Assembly: GCF_002563675.1 (NCBI RefSeq)
Contig: NZ_PDJC01000001.1
Location: 1,984,001 to 2,048,000 of the forward strand
DNA from: Propionicimonas paludicola
Lineage (GTDB): Bacteria; Actinomycetota; Actinomycetes; Propionibacteriales; Propionibacteriaceae
Length of the DNA stretch: 64,000 bases
Direction of reading: 5' to 3'
The notes below the pieces were generated by a model, which ran no database searches, was not told where the DNA came from, and saw only the letters and a program-made list of their open reading frames with translations. Both the position numbers and the translations under genes were made by a program. Position 1 is the stretch's first letter. Each line of letters opens with the position of its first letter. Of the stretch, positions 8,185-15,833 are shown in pieces.

Positions 8185-9258
8185 TCAGTTGTTGAAGCGG
8201 AACTCCACCACGTCGCCGTCGGCCATGACGTACTCCTTGCCTTCCATCCGGGCCTTGCCTGCGGCCCGGGCAGCGGCGACGGAGCCAGCCGCGACCAAGT
8301 CGTCGAAGCTGATCACCTCGGCCTTGATGAAGCCCTTCTGGAAGTCGGTGTGAATGACTCCGGCGGCCTCGGGCGCGGTGGCGCCCTTCTTGATGGTCCA
8401 GGCCCGGGACTCCTTGGGGCCGGCAGTCAGGTAGCTCTGCAGGCCGAGGGTTTCGTAGCCGACTCGGGCCAGGACGTCCAGGCCGGGCTCGGCGATCCCC
8501 ATCTCCTCCAGGAACTCGCGAGCCTCGTCGGGCTCCATCTCGATCAGCTCGGACTCGATCTTGGCGTCCAGGAAGATCGCCTCGGCCGGAGCCACCAGCG
8601 CGCGCATCTTGGCGATCAGGTCGGTGTCGGTGAGCTCGTCGGAGTCGCAGTTGAACACGTACAGGTAGGGCTTGGCGGTGAGCAGGAACAGCTCGCGCAG
8701 CGGCTCGAGGTCGAGCCCGGCAGCGTGGACGCCCACGCCGGAGTTCAGCACCTCCTGGGCCTGCAGGAAGGCGGCCAGGGTGGGCTGCTTCTCCTTCTTG
8801 ATCCGGGCTTCCTTCTCGACCCGAGGCAGCGCCTTCTCCAGGGTCTGCAGGTCGGCCAGGATCAGCTCGGTCCGAATGGTCTCGATGTCGCTGCTGGGGT
8901 TCACAGCGCCGTCCACGTGGGTCACATCCGGGTCGCGGAAGACCCGGGTGACCTGGCAGATGGCGTCCGCCTCACGGATGTTGGCCAGGAAGGCGTTACC
9001 CATCCCCTCGCCCTTGGACGCACCCTTCACGATGCCGGCGATGTCGACGAAACTCACCGTGGCCGGGATGATCCGCTCGGAGCCGAACAGCTTGGCCAGG
9101 ACGCCCAGCCGATCGTCCGGGACGCCGACCACGCCGACATTCGGCTCGATGGTCGCGAACGGATAGTTGGCCGCCAGCACGTTGTTACGGGTCAGCGCGT
9201 TGAACAGGGTGGACTTGCCGGCGTTGGGCAGTCCGACGATGCCGATGGTGAGAGCCAC
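8185..9258 (-). CDS. ychF: YchF/Obg-like ribosome-binding ATPase
   Basis: A 357-residue cytosolic P-loop protein. The G1 motif is GLPNAGKSTLFNAL (residues 7-20), the G3 region is DIAGIVKGASKGEGMGNAF, and the C-terminal TGS domain carries FNCDSDELTD upstream and VIHTDFQKGFIKAEVI near the end. YchF hydrolyses ATP, binds ribosomes and is linked to redox and stress responses in other bacteria. The start is GTG, with TAGGCT eight bases before it. In M. tuberculosis ychF lies near ispH and xseA/xseB, which here are 11-13 kb away on the same contig. Confidence 0.96.
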   Translation of the reverse strand: MALTIGIVGLPNAGKSTLFNALTRNNVLAANYPFATIEPNVGVVGVPDDRLGVLAKLFGSERIIPATVSFVDIAGIVKGASKGEGMGNAFLANIREADAICQVTRVFRDPDVTHVDGAVNPSSDIETIRTELILADLQTLEKALPRVEKEARIKKEKQPTLAAFLQAQEVLNSGVGVHAAGLDLEPLRELFLLTAKPYLYVFNCDSDELTDTDLIAKMRALVAPAEAIFLDAKIESELIEMEPDEAREFLEEMGIAEPGLDVLARVGYETLGLQSYLTAGPKESRAWTIKKGATAPEAAGVIHTDFQKGFIKAEVISFDDLVAAGSVAAARAAGKARMEGKEYVMADGDVVEFRFNN

Positions 9259-9266
9259 GTCCGCAA

Positions 9267-9272
9267 AGCCTA
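9267..9272 (-). promoter_or_regulatory. -10 box TAGGCT upstream of ychF
   Basis: On the minus strand TAGGCT ends eight bases before the GTG at 9258. No Shine-Dalgarno sequence lies between, so the message is probably leaderless or nearly so. Confidence 0.5.
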
Positions 9273-9327
9273 CCGGTGGCCGAGGCCGCCTCGAACCCGG
9301 ACGCCCTGGCGGCCGACCAACCTGGGT

Positions 9328-10566
9328 TCAGGACGTCCGGCCGGCCCGGGCCAGTCGCGGCCCGGCCCACAACACTAGGACGAGCACCGCGGCCGCGAAG
9401 CCGACCGTGACGCCCACGATCGGCAGCCAGCGCAGGCTGAGCCCGACCAGCACCGGCGCGATGGCCAGGCCAGTGTTGCCGATCAGCAGGATGCCGGCCA
9501 GCACAGCGCCGTGGTTGCGTCCATCGGCCAACCCGGACGCCACCGCCAGCGAGCCGCGGAACATCAGACCCAGCCCGGCCCCGGCCACGACGCCGCCGCC
9601 CAGGAAGGCGGCCAGCGAGGCGGACGGCCCGGCCAGCGCGATCCCGATCAGGCCGAGCGCCATGGCCGCGGTGCCCAGCCGCAACTGGAGTCGCATCGGC
9701 AGGTGCCCGAACCCGAGTTGGGCGGCAGCGGCCGCGGCGAAGACGACGGTCGAGGCGACGCCGGCCAGCAGCCGATCGCTGCTACCCAGCACCTGGCCGA
9801 GGAAGGCCGGGGCCACCGAGCCGTAGAAGCCGGTGATGGCGAAGGCCGTGAAGATGCCCAGGCCGGCAGCCCAGTACAGGGTCCGATGCTGGGTCGGCAC
9901 GGCGATCGGCCGCGGGCGAAGCTCGAAACCCTCCCGGTCGGCCCGGACGGTCTCCGGTACCCGGATCACGGCGAGCCCGACGACCATGATCGCTACCGCC
10001 AACACCAGGTAAGACGTGATCAGCGGTGCCGGCGCCCACTCGGCGATGATCCCGGCCACCAGCGGACCCAGGGCCAACCCGCCCAGGTTGGCCGCGCCGC
10101 CCACGGTGACAGCCAGCCCCGGCGAATCCGGACGCCATGCCCGGCGCAGCTCAGCCAGGTAGGCGGTCGCGGTCGAGGTGAGAACGCCGGCCGCCACCCC
10201 GGAGATCAGCCGCAAGGCCAGCAGCCCGGCCACATCGGTCCACAGCGTGAAGCCGAGCGCGGTGACCAGCTGGACGCCGGCCACGGCCAGCACCACCGGA
10301 CGACGTCCCAGGTGATCCCCGGCGTGGCCGAGGAAGAGCAGGCCGAGGATCACGCCGACCGCATAGGCGGCGAAGATGGCGGTGACCACCAGCGTCGGAA
10401 AGCCGTCGCGCGCCTGATAGAGGGCGTAGAGCGGGGTCGGCACCGTGGTGAAGGCCATCAGGACGGCAAAGGCGACCGCCACCGTCCAGAAGCCGGCGCG
10501 GGCGCTGAGTTGCCCGCTGCGAGCGGGGCCGCGGACGAGTGTGGGTTCGGCGAGCTTCGTGGTCAT
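9328..10566 (-). CDS. MFS transporter, DHA1/efflux type
   Basis: A 412-residue protein with about 12 hydrophobic segments. The conserved loop between helices 2 and 3 is GHAGDHLGRRPVV, the major facilitator signature A. The periplasmic TTVPTPLYALYQARDGF segment near the N-terminus is typical of proton-driven sugar or drug exporters of this group. The ATG at 10566 begins MTTKLAEP; an in-frame ATG nine codons upstream is an alternative. It is divergent from a LysR-type gene 82 bp away, which is the usual sign of control by that regulator. The substrate is unknown. Confidence 0.9.
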   Translation of the reverse strand: MTTKLAEPTLVRGPARSGQLSARAGFWTVAVAFAVLMAFTTVPTPLYALYQARDGFPTLVVTAIFAAYAVGVILGLLFLGHAGDHLGRRPVVLAVAGVQLVTALGFTLWTDVAGLLALRLISGVAAGVLTSTATAYLAELRRAWRPDSPGLAVTVGGAANLGGLALGPLVAGIIAEWAPAPLITSYLVLAVAIMVVGLAVIRVPETVRADREGFELRPRPIAVPTQHRTLYWAAGLGIFTAFAITGFYGSVAPAFLGQVLGSSDRLLAGVASTVVFAAAAAAQLGFGHLPMRLQLRLGTAAMALGLIGIALAGPSASLAAFLGGGVVAGAGLGLMFRGSLAVASGLADGRNHGAVLAGILLIGNTGLAIAPVLVGLSLRWLPIVGVTVGFAAAVLVLVLWAGPRLARAGRTS

Positions 10567-10600
10567 GACTCCATGGTCGGCCGAATCAGCCATCGTGTCC

Positions 10601-10642
10601 AACGATTTATACCGCTGACAGTTATCGCTTTTATCTATTATT
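10601..10642. promoter_or_regulatory. Divergent MFS/LysR promoter and probable LysR operator
   Basis: This is a strikingly AT-rich patch between the divergent genes. Rightward, CTGACA (10615-10620) and TATTAT (10636-10641) could serve a leaderless lysR transcript beginning at about 10648. Leftward, TATAAA on the minus strand (10605-10610) is a good -10 box for the MFS gene. GATAA/TTATC elements in the middle could form the T-N11-A site of a LysR protein. The exact operator is inferred. Confidence 0.5.
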
Positions 10643-10648
10643 AGCTCT

Positions 10649-11539
10649 ATGGACACTCGCCTGCTGGAGTACTTCACCGCCGTGGCCGCCGAACTGAACG
10701 TGACCGAGGCCGCGCACCGGCTCTTCATGGCTCAGTCGACGGTCTCGGCCGGCCTGCGCAGCCTGGAGCGGGAGCTGGGCGTCCGGCTCTTCGAGCGGAC
10801 CACCAAGTCGGTGCGGCTGACCGATGCCGGCGAGGCACTGCTGCCCCAGGCCCAGGAGATCCTGGATCGGGTGGAGGCCTTCGGCTACCTGGCCGGGCAG
10901 AGCGACGGCGGCCTGCGCGGACGGCTCCGGCTGGGCATCTTCAGCGGCTTGGAGCAGATCGGCAACCTACCGACCGTGCTGCACGAGCTTCGCCAGCATT
11001 TCCCAGGCGTCGAGGTGAGCCTGACCACGTCCGCGTCCGGCTCACTGGGCCTCAGTGACGACCTGACCCACGGACGCCTGGACGCCGCCTTCGTGGCCCT
11101 CCCTCCCCCACCTGAGCTGGACGCGGTCGAGCTGCTCACCGCGGACTACGTGGCGCTGCTTCCTCCCGGCCATCGACTGGCCGCCCACCCGTCGGTCTCA
11201 CTGGCCGACCTGGCCGCCGAGCCGTGGGTGGACGTCCCGGCCGGCTACGGCAACCGGATCCAGCTGGACGCCGCCCTCACTCACGCAGGACTCACCCGCC
11301 AGATCGCCGCCGAGGTGCCCGGGCTGCCGGCCGTGGCCGGCTATGTGGCCGGCGGGCTGGGGGTGGCGGTGATTCCTCGGGTCGTGGATCTCGAGGGCTG
11401 CGAGGCCCGGCCGCTCACCGATCAGCTGCCCCGTTGGCGGCTGCAGATCGCCACCCGCACCGGCAGTTCGCGGCGTCCGGTGGTGCAGGCGCTCATCCGG
11501 CTGTTCGGCGAGCACAACCAGCCCGCGACCTCGACCTAG
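10649..11539 (+). CDS. LysR-type transcriptional regulator
   Basis: A 296-residue regulator. The N-terminal winged helix-turn-helix is clear (LNVTEAAHRLFMAQSTVSAGLRSLE, then LFERTTKSVRLTDAGEALL, residues about 16-72). The effector domain of type 1/2 periplasmic-binding fold follows from about residue 90 (LRGRLRLGIFSGLEQI). It ends 72 bp before a small helix-turn-helix gene. The divergent MFS exporter is the likely target, and its inducer is unknown. No Shine-Dalgarno sequence precedes the ATG, consistent with a leaderless transcript. Confidence 0.93.
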   Translation: MDTRLLEYFTAVAAELNVTEAAHRLFMAQSTVSAGLRSLERELGVRLFERTTKSVRLTDAGEALLPQAQEILDRVEAFGYLAGQSDGGLRGRLRLGIFSGLEQIGNLPTVLHELRQHFPGVEVSLTTSASGSLGLSDDLTHGRLDAAFVALPPPPELDAVELLTADYVALLPPGHRLAAHPSVSLADLAAEPWVDVPAGYGNRIQLDAALTHAGLTRQIAAEVPGLPAVAGYVAGGLGVAVIPRVVDLEGCEARPLTDQLPRWRLQIATRTGSSRRPVVQALIRLFGEHNQPATST

Positions 11540-11610
11540 ACCGGCATCGTCGCCTCGGCCACCGGCACGGCCGAGCCGGGATAGGTTGGCCACATCACAG
11601 GAGGTAGGAA

Positions 11611-11790
11611 ATGAGCGATACCGAGCAGGTCCTTGGGGCGATGCGGACGGCGGGGACGCCGCTGAACGCGGGCAAGGTCGTCGAGCTGACCGGCCTGGAC
11701 CGCAAAGCCGTCGACAAGGCCATGGCCGAGCTGAAGAAGGACGGACGGATCATCTCCCCGGTCCGCTGCTTCTGGGCGCCGGCCGAGTAG
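11611..11790 (+). CDS. Small winged-helix-like protein, 59 residues
   Basis: A short gene easily missed. AGGAGG at 11599-11604 sits six bases before the ATG. The product starts MSDTEQVLGAMRTAGTPLNA and continues GKVVELTGLDRKAVDKAMAE and LKKDGRIISPVRCFWAP. The spacing of helices (LNAGKVVELTG, then DRKAVDKAMAELKKDG) and the following beta-wing fit a minimal winged helix of the MarR/ArsR-like kind. No dimerisation or ligand domain is present, so it may be a DNA-binding accessory protein. A strong hairpin follows 12 bp after the stop. Confidence 0.75.
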   Translation: MSDTEQVLGAMRTAGTPLNAGKVVELTGLDRKAVDKAMAELKKDGRIISPVRCFWAPAE

Positions 11791-11802
11791 CCGACAACGC
11801 AA

Positions 11803-11832
11803 ACGGCCGCCGGGGTCTCCCCCGGCGGCCGT
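11803..11832. terminator. Bidirectional terminator between the small HTH gene and gap
   Basis: A 13-bp perfect stem (ACGGCCGCCGGGG at 11803-11815 with its complement at 11820-11832) has a four-base loop. It lies between two convergent genes, 12 bp after one stop and 14 bp from the other. The stem is symmetric, so it can act in both directions. Confidence 0.8.
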
Positions 11833-11846
11833 CGTCGTTCTCAGCC

Positions 11847-12851
11847 TCAGACAGCAGCACCGATCCGCTCGGAGAACTCGACCAGACGGTTCGAGAAGCC
11901 CCACTCGTTGTCGTACCAGCCGAGCACCTTCACCTGACGTCCGATCGCCTCAGTCAGAGGCGCATCGAAGATCGACGAGTGCGGGTTGCCGACGATGTCG
12001 GCCGACACCAGCGGTGCCGTCGAGTACTGCAGGTAGCCGGCCAACGGGCCAGACGCGGCAGCCTCGGCAAAGGCCTGATTGACCTCGACCGCACTGGCCT
12101 CACGGTTCAGCACGACGGTCAGGTCGGTGATCGAGCCCACCGGCACCGGCACCCGCAGCGCGAAGCCGGTCAGCCGTCCGTCCAGCTCGGGGATGACCTT
12201 GCCGATGGCCTTGGCCGCACCCGAGGAGGTCGGGATGGTCGACACCGCGGCAGCCCGGGCCCGGCGCAGGTCCGAGTGCGGGGCGTCCAGCAGTCGCTGG
12301 TCACCGGTGTAGGCGTGGACGGTAGTCATCAGGCCGGTCTCGATGCCGAAGCTGTCGTTGAGCACCTTGGCCAGCGGGGCCACCGAGTTGGTGGTGCAGG
12401 AGCCGTTGGAGAACACGTCGGCCGCCGTCGGGTCGAGCTTGTCGTCGTTCACGCCGAGGACGAAGGTGGGCACATCGCCCTTGGCCGGAGCCGAGACGAT
12501 GACCTTCTTGGCCCCACCGTTGAGGTGGGCGCGAGCCTTGGCGCCATCGGTGAAGAAGCCGGTGGACTCGATCACCACGTCGGCGCCGAAGTCGCCCCAG
12601 TTGATCGCACCCGGGTCGCGCTGGGAGAGCACCTTGATCGGCTTCTCCCCTACCCAGATGGTGTCGCCGTCGGCGCGGACGCCGTCCAGGTGACCAGAGA
12701 TCGAGTCCCACTCCAGCAGGGTGGCCAGGGTGTTGGCGTCGGTGAGGTCGTTGACCGCGACCACCTCGACGTCGGCTGCGTTGGCCAGGGCCGCGCGCAG
12801 ATAGCTACGTCCGATTCGGCCGAAGCCGTTGATTCCGATTCGTACGGTCAC
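11847..12851 (-). CDS. gap: Glyceraldehyde-3-phosphate dehydrogenase, type I
   Basis: A 334-residue cytosolic glycolytic enzyme that oxidises glyceraldehyde 3-phosphate with NAD and phosphate. The Rossmann motif INGFGRIGR is at residues 7-15 and the adenine-binding VNDLTD follows. The catalytic cysteine is in SNGSCTTN, and the histidine is in TVHAYTGDQ. The terminal WYDNEWGFSNRLVE is also canonical. The GTG start overlaps the TGA of the upstream TetR gene as GTGA, with AAAGGAA as ribosome site. Notably it is not beside pgk or tpi, so it may be a second or specially regulated copy. Confidence 0.95.
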   Translation of the reverse strand: MTVRIGINGFGRIGRSYLRAALANAADVEVVAVNDLTDANTLATLLEWDSISGHLDGVRADGDTIWVGEKPIKVLSQRDPGAINWGDFGADVVIESTGFFTDGAKARAHLNGGAKKVIVSAPAKGDVPTFVLGVNDDKLDPTAADVFSNGSCTTNSVAPLAKVLNDSFGIETGLMTTVHAYTGDQRLLDAPHSDLRRARAAAVSTIPTSSGAAKAIGKVIPELDGRLTGFALRVPVPVGSITDLTVVLNREASAVEVNQAFAEAAASGPLAGYLQYSTAPLVSADIVGNPHSSIFDAPLTEAIGRQVKVLGWYDNEWGFSNRLVEFSERIGAAV

Positions 12852-13441
12852 TTCTGTTCCTTTCGATCCTGGACGGCGCAGAGCGCGACCGCCCGAAGTA
12901 GATGACGCGCACCGGCGCGGGCCTCGTCAAAGGGACGAGAGTCCTGCGCGGCGATAGCGAGTACATACCCGCCTTGGATGGTGGCAGTGATCATCGAGGC
13001 CAACTCATCGGGGTCGAGTCCGTCTCCGAGCTCGCCGAGCGCGATCGCTTCCTTGATCACGGAGACCAGCCGCTCATGGATGGTCGCGAAGGCCTCACGC
13101 ACTGGCGCCAGCAGGACGGGGTCGGATGCCACCAACGGATCCTGGGTCATTCGCCCGACCTTGCAGCCCTTGAGCGGCTGATGCTCACGACTGAGGTAGG
13201 CATCGATCCTGGCCAGCGGATCGCCGGTCGAGGCGAGAAGGGCTTCGGTGGCCGGCAACAAGTCGGCGCAGTTGCGCTCGAGAGCGGCCAACGCGAGCTC
13301 ATGCTTGCCGGCGAAGTGGTGATACATGCTGCCCTGGCCCACGCCCGAGCGCTCGCGTACCTCACGAGGACTGGTGGCCGCATAGCCGCGCTCCCACATC
13401 AGGTCGCTCATCGCCTGAACCAGTCGCGCTCGGGAGTCCAT
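12848..13441 (-). CDS. TetR family regulator coupled to gap
   Basis: A 197-residue repressor. The N-terminal helix-turn-helix is GYAATSPREVRERSGVGQGSMYHHFAGKHELA (residues about 20-50, recognition helix ending YHHF). The ligand domain contains LKGCKVGRM, where a cysteine begins the segment as in the LmrA/NemR-like subgroup, some of which sense electrophiles through cysteine. The ATG at 13441 is eight bases from a perfect 20-bp palindrome, which suggests autoregulation. Its stop overlaps the gap start, so both are on one message and would be derepressed together. The inducer is not known. Confidence 0.9.
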   Translation of the reverse strand: MDSRARLVQAMSDLMWERGYAATSPREVRERSGVGQGSMYHHFAGKHELALAALERNCADLLPATEALLASTGDPLARIDAYLSREHQPLKGCKVGRMTQDPLVASDPVLLAPVREAFATIHERLVSVIKEAIALGELGDGLDPDELASMITATIQGGYVLAIAAQDSRPFDEARAGARHLLRAVALCAVQDRKEQK

Positions 13442-13449
13442 GCCTCCAC

Positions 13450-13469
13450 TGTACCTACAGGTAGGTACA
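13450..13469. promoter_or_regulatory. TetR operator, perfect palindrome
   Basis: Arms TGTACCTAC and GTAGGTACA are exact reverse complements separated by AG. The site lies 8 bp upstream of the tetR start and 36 bp upstream of the divergent HAD-DUF952 gene, so it could control both. The size and symmetry are typical for a TetR dimer or dimer pair. Confidence 0.75.
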
Positions 13470-13505
13470 GGCGTCCACCCCTTCGGGTACGCAATGCTTG
13501 GAGAC

Positions 13506-14414
13506 ATGCGGACGGTGATCTTCGATATCGGTGGCGTGCTGATCAACTGGGCTCCTGAGCGGGCATACGAACCGGTGATGCCGGCCGAACAGATCCCGGC
13601 GTTCATGGAGCGGATCGGCTTCGACGACTGGAACCGGGCCAATGACGCCGTGGCCACCCTGGACGAGACCGAGGCCGCACTGATCGCCCGCTTCCCCGCC
13701 GATGCCGAGGCGATCCGGGCCTACCGGCGCAACTTCTTGGCCACCATCACCGAGGCCGTGCCCGGCACCGGCGCGGTGATCGCCGAGCTGATCGCGGCCG
13801 GCGTGCCCACCATGGCGCTGACCAACTGGGCCGGCGACATGTTCCTCCAAGCCCGGCAGCGGTTCGGCATCCTGCGCCGGTTCTTCGACATCGTGGTTTC
13901 TGGCGATGAGGGCCTGGTCAAGCCGCATCGGGAGATCTTCGAGCTGGCCTGCGCCCGGGCGTCCATCACTCCCGATCAGGGCGTGTTCATCGACGACTCA
14001 GCGACCAATGTGGCCGGTGCAGAGGCGGTCGGCCTGACCGGCATCCGGTTCACCGAAGCGGACGCCCTGCGCGCAGAACTGGTCGGCCTCGGGCTGCTCG
14101 GCGAGCGCGCGCCGATCACCGAGCCGGTCTACCACCTGGCCACTCGCGAGCACTGGGAGCAGGCGCAGTCCGAGGGGCGCTACCCGTGGTCGAGCCGGGA
14201 CGTCGACTACCTGGGCGAGGGCTTCGTCCACTGCTCGTTCGGCGCACAGCTGGCTGGCACCCGAGCCCGGTTCTACGGCGATCTCACCGATGACGACCTG
14301 GTCCTGCTCCGCCTCGAGCCGGACGGCCTGCCGGTGGTCGTCGAGGACGGCTACCCGCACCTGTTCGCGGAGCTGCCGCTGGATCGGGTGGCTCAGGCCT
14401 CGCTGCCGGCGTAG
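13506..14414 (+). CDS. HAD hydrolase fused to a DUF952 domain
   Basis: A 302-residue two-domain protein. Residues 1-200 form a haloacid dehalogenase-like hydrolase of the YihX-type subgroup: motif I FDIGGVL (nucleophile Asp, with Gly at the usual second Asp), motif II MALTNW, Lys in GLVKPHREIF and motif IV FIDDSATNV. Residues about 203-300 are a DUF952 domain (EPVYHLATREHWEQA, GEGFVHCSF, RFYGDLTDDDLVLLRLEPD). The ATG at 13506 was chosen over an upstream codon at 13440 because that would cover the operator. The 3' end overlaps the opposing M18 peptidase gene by 22 bp. HAD enzymes of this type are usually sugar-phosphate or haloacid phosphatases. Confidence 0.88.
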   Translation: MRTVIFDIGGVLINWAPERAYEPVMPAEQIPAFMERIGFDDWNRANDAVATLDETEAALIARFPADAEAIRAYRRNFLATITEAVPGTGAVIAELIAAGVPTMALTNWAGDMFLQARQRFGILRRFFDIVVSGDEGLVKPHREIFELACARASITPDQGVFIDDSATNVAGAEAVGLTGIRFTEADALRAELVGLGLLGERAPITEPVYHLATREHWEQAQSEGRYPWSSRDVDYLGEGFVHCSFGAQLAGTRARFYGDLTDDDLVLLRLEPDGLPVVVEDGYPHLFAELPLDRVAQASLPA

Positions 14415-15688
14415 AACGCGCCGAGCGCCTGGGCCAGCCACCACGGATCCTGGGCGCCGCACAGCTCGCGGGCCGAGTGCATGCTCAGCAGCGGGATGCC
14501 CACGTCCACGCTGGCGATACCCAACCGGGTGGCGGTCAGCGGACCGATGGTCGAGCCACAGGGCACCGCATTGTTCGAGACGAACGGCTGAGTGGGCACC
14601 CCGGCAGCCCGGCAGATCCGCAACCAACGGGCCGCGGACGGACCCTCGGTGGTGTAGCGCTGATTGGCATTCACCTTCAGCAGCGGGCCGGCATTGACGA
14701 TCGGGCGATGATCCGGGTCGTGCAGCTGCGGGTAGTTCGGGTGCACGGAGTGGCCGGCGTCCGCCGAGATCACGAAGGACGTGGCCAGCGCCCGCTGCCA
14801 GGTCTCGCCGCGCCAGCCCAGGCCGTCCGCGATCCGGGCGAGCAGGTCGGCCAGGAACGGTCCGGACGCGCCACTGCGGGAGTCCGAGCCGATCTCCTCG
14901 TGGTCGAAGCAGGCCAGCACCTGGACCTGATCGGAGGCCTCGCTGCTCAGCAGTGCGGCCAGCCCGGCGTGCACGCTGGACAGGTTGTCCAGCCGCGGCG
15001 AGGCCAGGAACTCCCCGGCCACCCCGATCACGGCCGGCGCCTCAGTGACCGCCGCGAACAGGTCGAAGCCGTCGATGTCGTCGGCCCGCAGATCGAGGCC
15101 GGCGGCCAGCGCGGACAGCAGGTCGGTGGCGCCGGTGCTGAACACCGGCTTCAGGTGCACCTGCTTGTCCAGATGCAGGTTGTCGTTGACGCTGCGATCC
15201 AGGTGCGGGGCGACCTGCGGGATCCGCAGCCAGGCCGGGGTGGAGACCAGCCGGACCTCACCGGAGCGGGTGATCACCCGTCCGGCCAGGCCGAACTCGC
15301 GATCCAGCCAGGAGTTCAGCAGCGGCCCGCCGTAGACCTCCATGGCGGCCTGCGCCCAGCCGAAGGCGTAGGCCGAGGGCTGCGGCTTCAGCTTGAAGCC
15401 CGGCGAGTCGGTGTGCGCCCCGACGATCCGGAAGCCCAACGCGGCCTCGTCCGCCCCGGCGGCGGGCAGCCGCCAGGCGATGATCGCGCCGTCCCGGATC
15501 ACGTAGTACCCGCCCGCCTCGGGGACGGTTCCGTGACCGTCCACCGGCTTCGGCCAGGCGTCCGCCTCGTCGAGCCGAGTGAAGCCCGCGCCGTTCAACC
15601 GCTGCGCCACCTCGGCGGCCGCGTGGTAGCTGGACGGGGACGCCACCACGAAGGCGGCCAGATCATCGAGATGTGCTCGGGCGCTCAT
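14393..15688 (-). CDS. apeB: M18 family zinc aminopeptidase
   Basis: A 431-residue cytosolic metallopeptidase that trims N-terminal acidic or neutral residues. Metal and catalytic motifs are present: GAHTDSPGFKLKP (His92, Asp94), FDHEEIGSDSRSGASG with the catalytic Glu pair, SADAGHSVHPNY, and the late LSMHSARE. The ATG at 15688 was chosen because CAGACT, a possible -10 box, ends six bases before it. Residues 48-57 (around DGHGTVPE) are encoded by a 27-bp repeat also present in an intergenic region at 45.1 kb, and look like an in-frame insertion before the conserved YYVIRDG strand. Confidence 0.93.
   Translation of the reverse strand: MSARAHLDDLAAFVVASPSSYHAAAEVAQRLNGAGFTRLDEADAWPKPVDGHGTVPEAGGYYVIRDGAIIAWRLPAAGADEAALGFRIVGAHTDSPGFKLKPQPSAYAFGWAQAAMEVYGGPLLNSWLDREFGLAGRVITRSGEVRLVSTPAWLRIPQVAPHLDRSVNDNLHLDKQVHLKPVFSTGATDLLSALAAGLDLRADDIDGFDLFAAVTEAPAVIGVAGEFLASPRLDNLSSVHAGLAALLSSEASDQVQVLACFDHEEIGSDSRSGASGPFLADLLARIADGLGWRGETWQRALATSFVISADAGHSVHPNYPQLHDPDHRPIVNAGPLLKVNANQRYTTEGPSAARWLRICRAAGVPTQPFVSNNAVPCGSTIGPLTATRLGIASVDVGIPLLSMHSARELCGAQDPWWLAQALGAFYAGSEA
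15519..15545 (-). repeat. 27-bp REP-like sequence inside the M18 gene
   Basis: These 27 bases are identical to 45104-45130, which lie in an intergenic region. On the minus strand they read as V-D-G-H-G-T-V-P in the aminopeptidase. A diverged relative is at 56453-56476. The core contains GGACGGT and ACCGTCC, able to form a short stem. Confidence 0.85.
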
Positions 15689-15833
15689 GAACTCAGTCTG
15701 CACCGGACCGGCCGTCCGACCCACATCCGAGCGCTCCGCGAGAGACCGCGTGCAGAACCGTGATGGAACCGTCCCCGCTGGTGTCGAGCGAGCCTCGGCC
15801 AAAGTGTCGGCAGCACCTGAAATCCTGAGCGAC

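Noticed and set aside
8155-9378. A 407-codon plus-strand frame opposite ychF.
   Set aside because: The opposite strand encodes a full-length YchF with all motifs; the plus-strand product has none.
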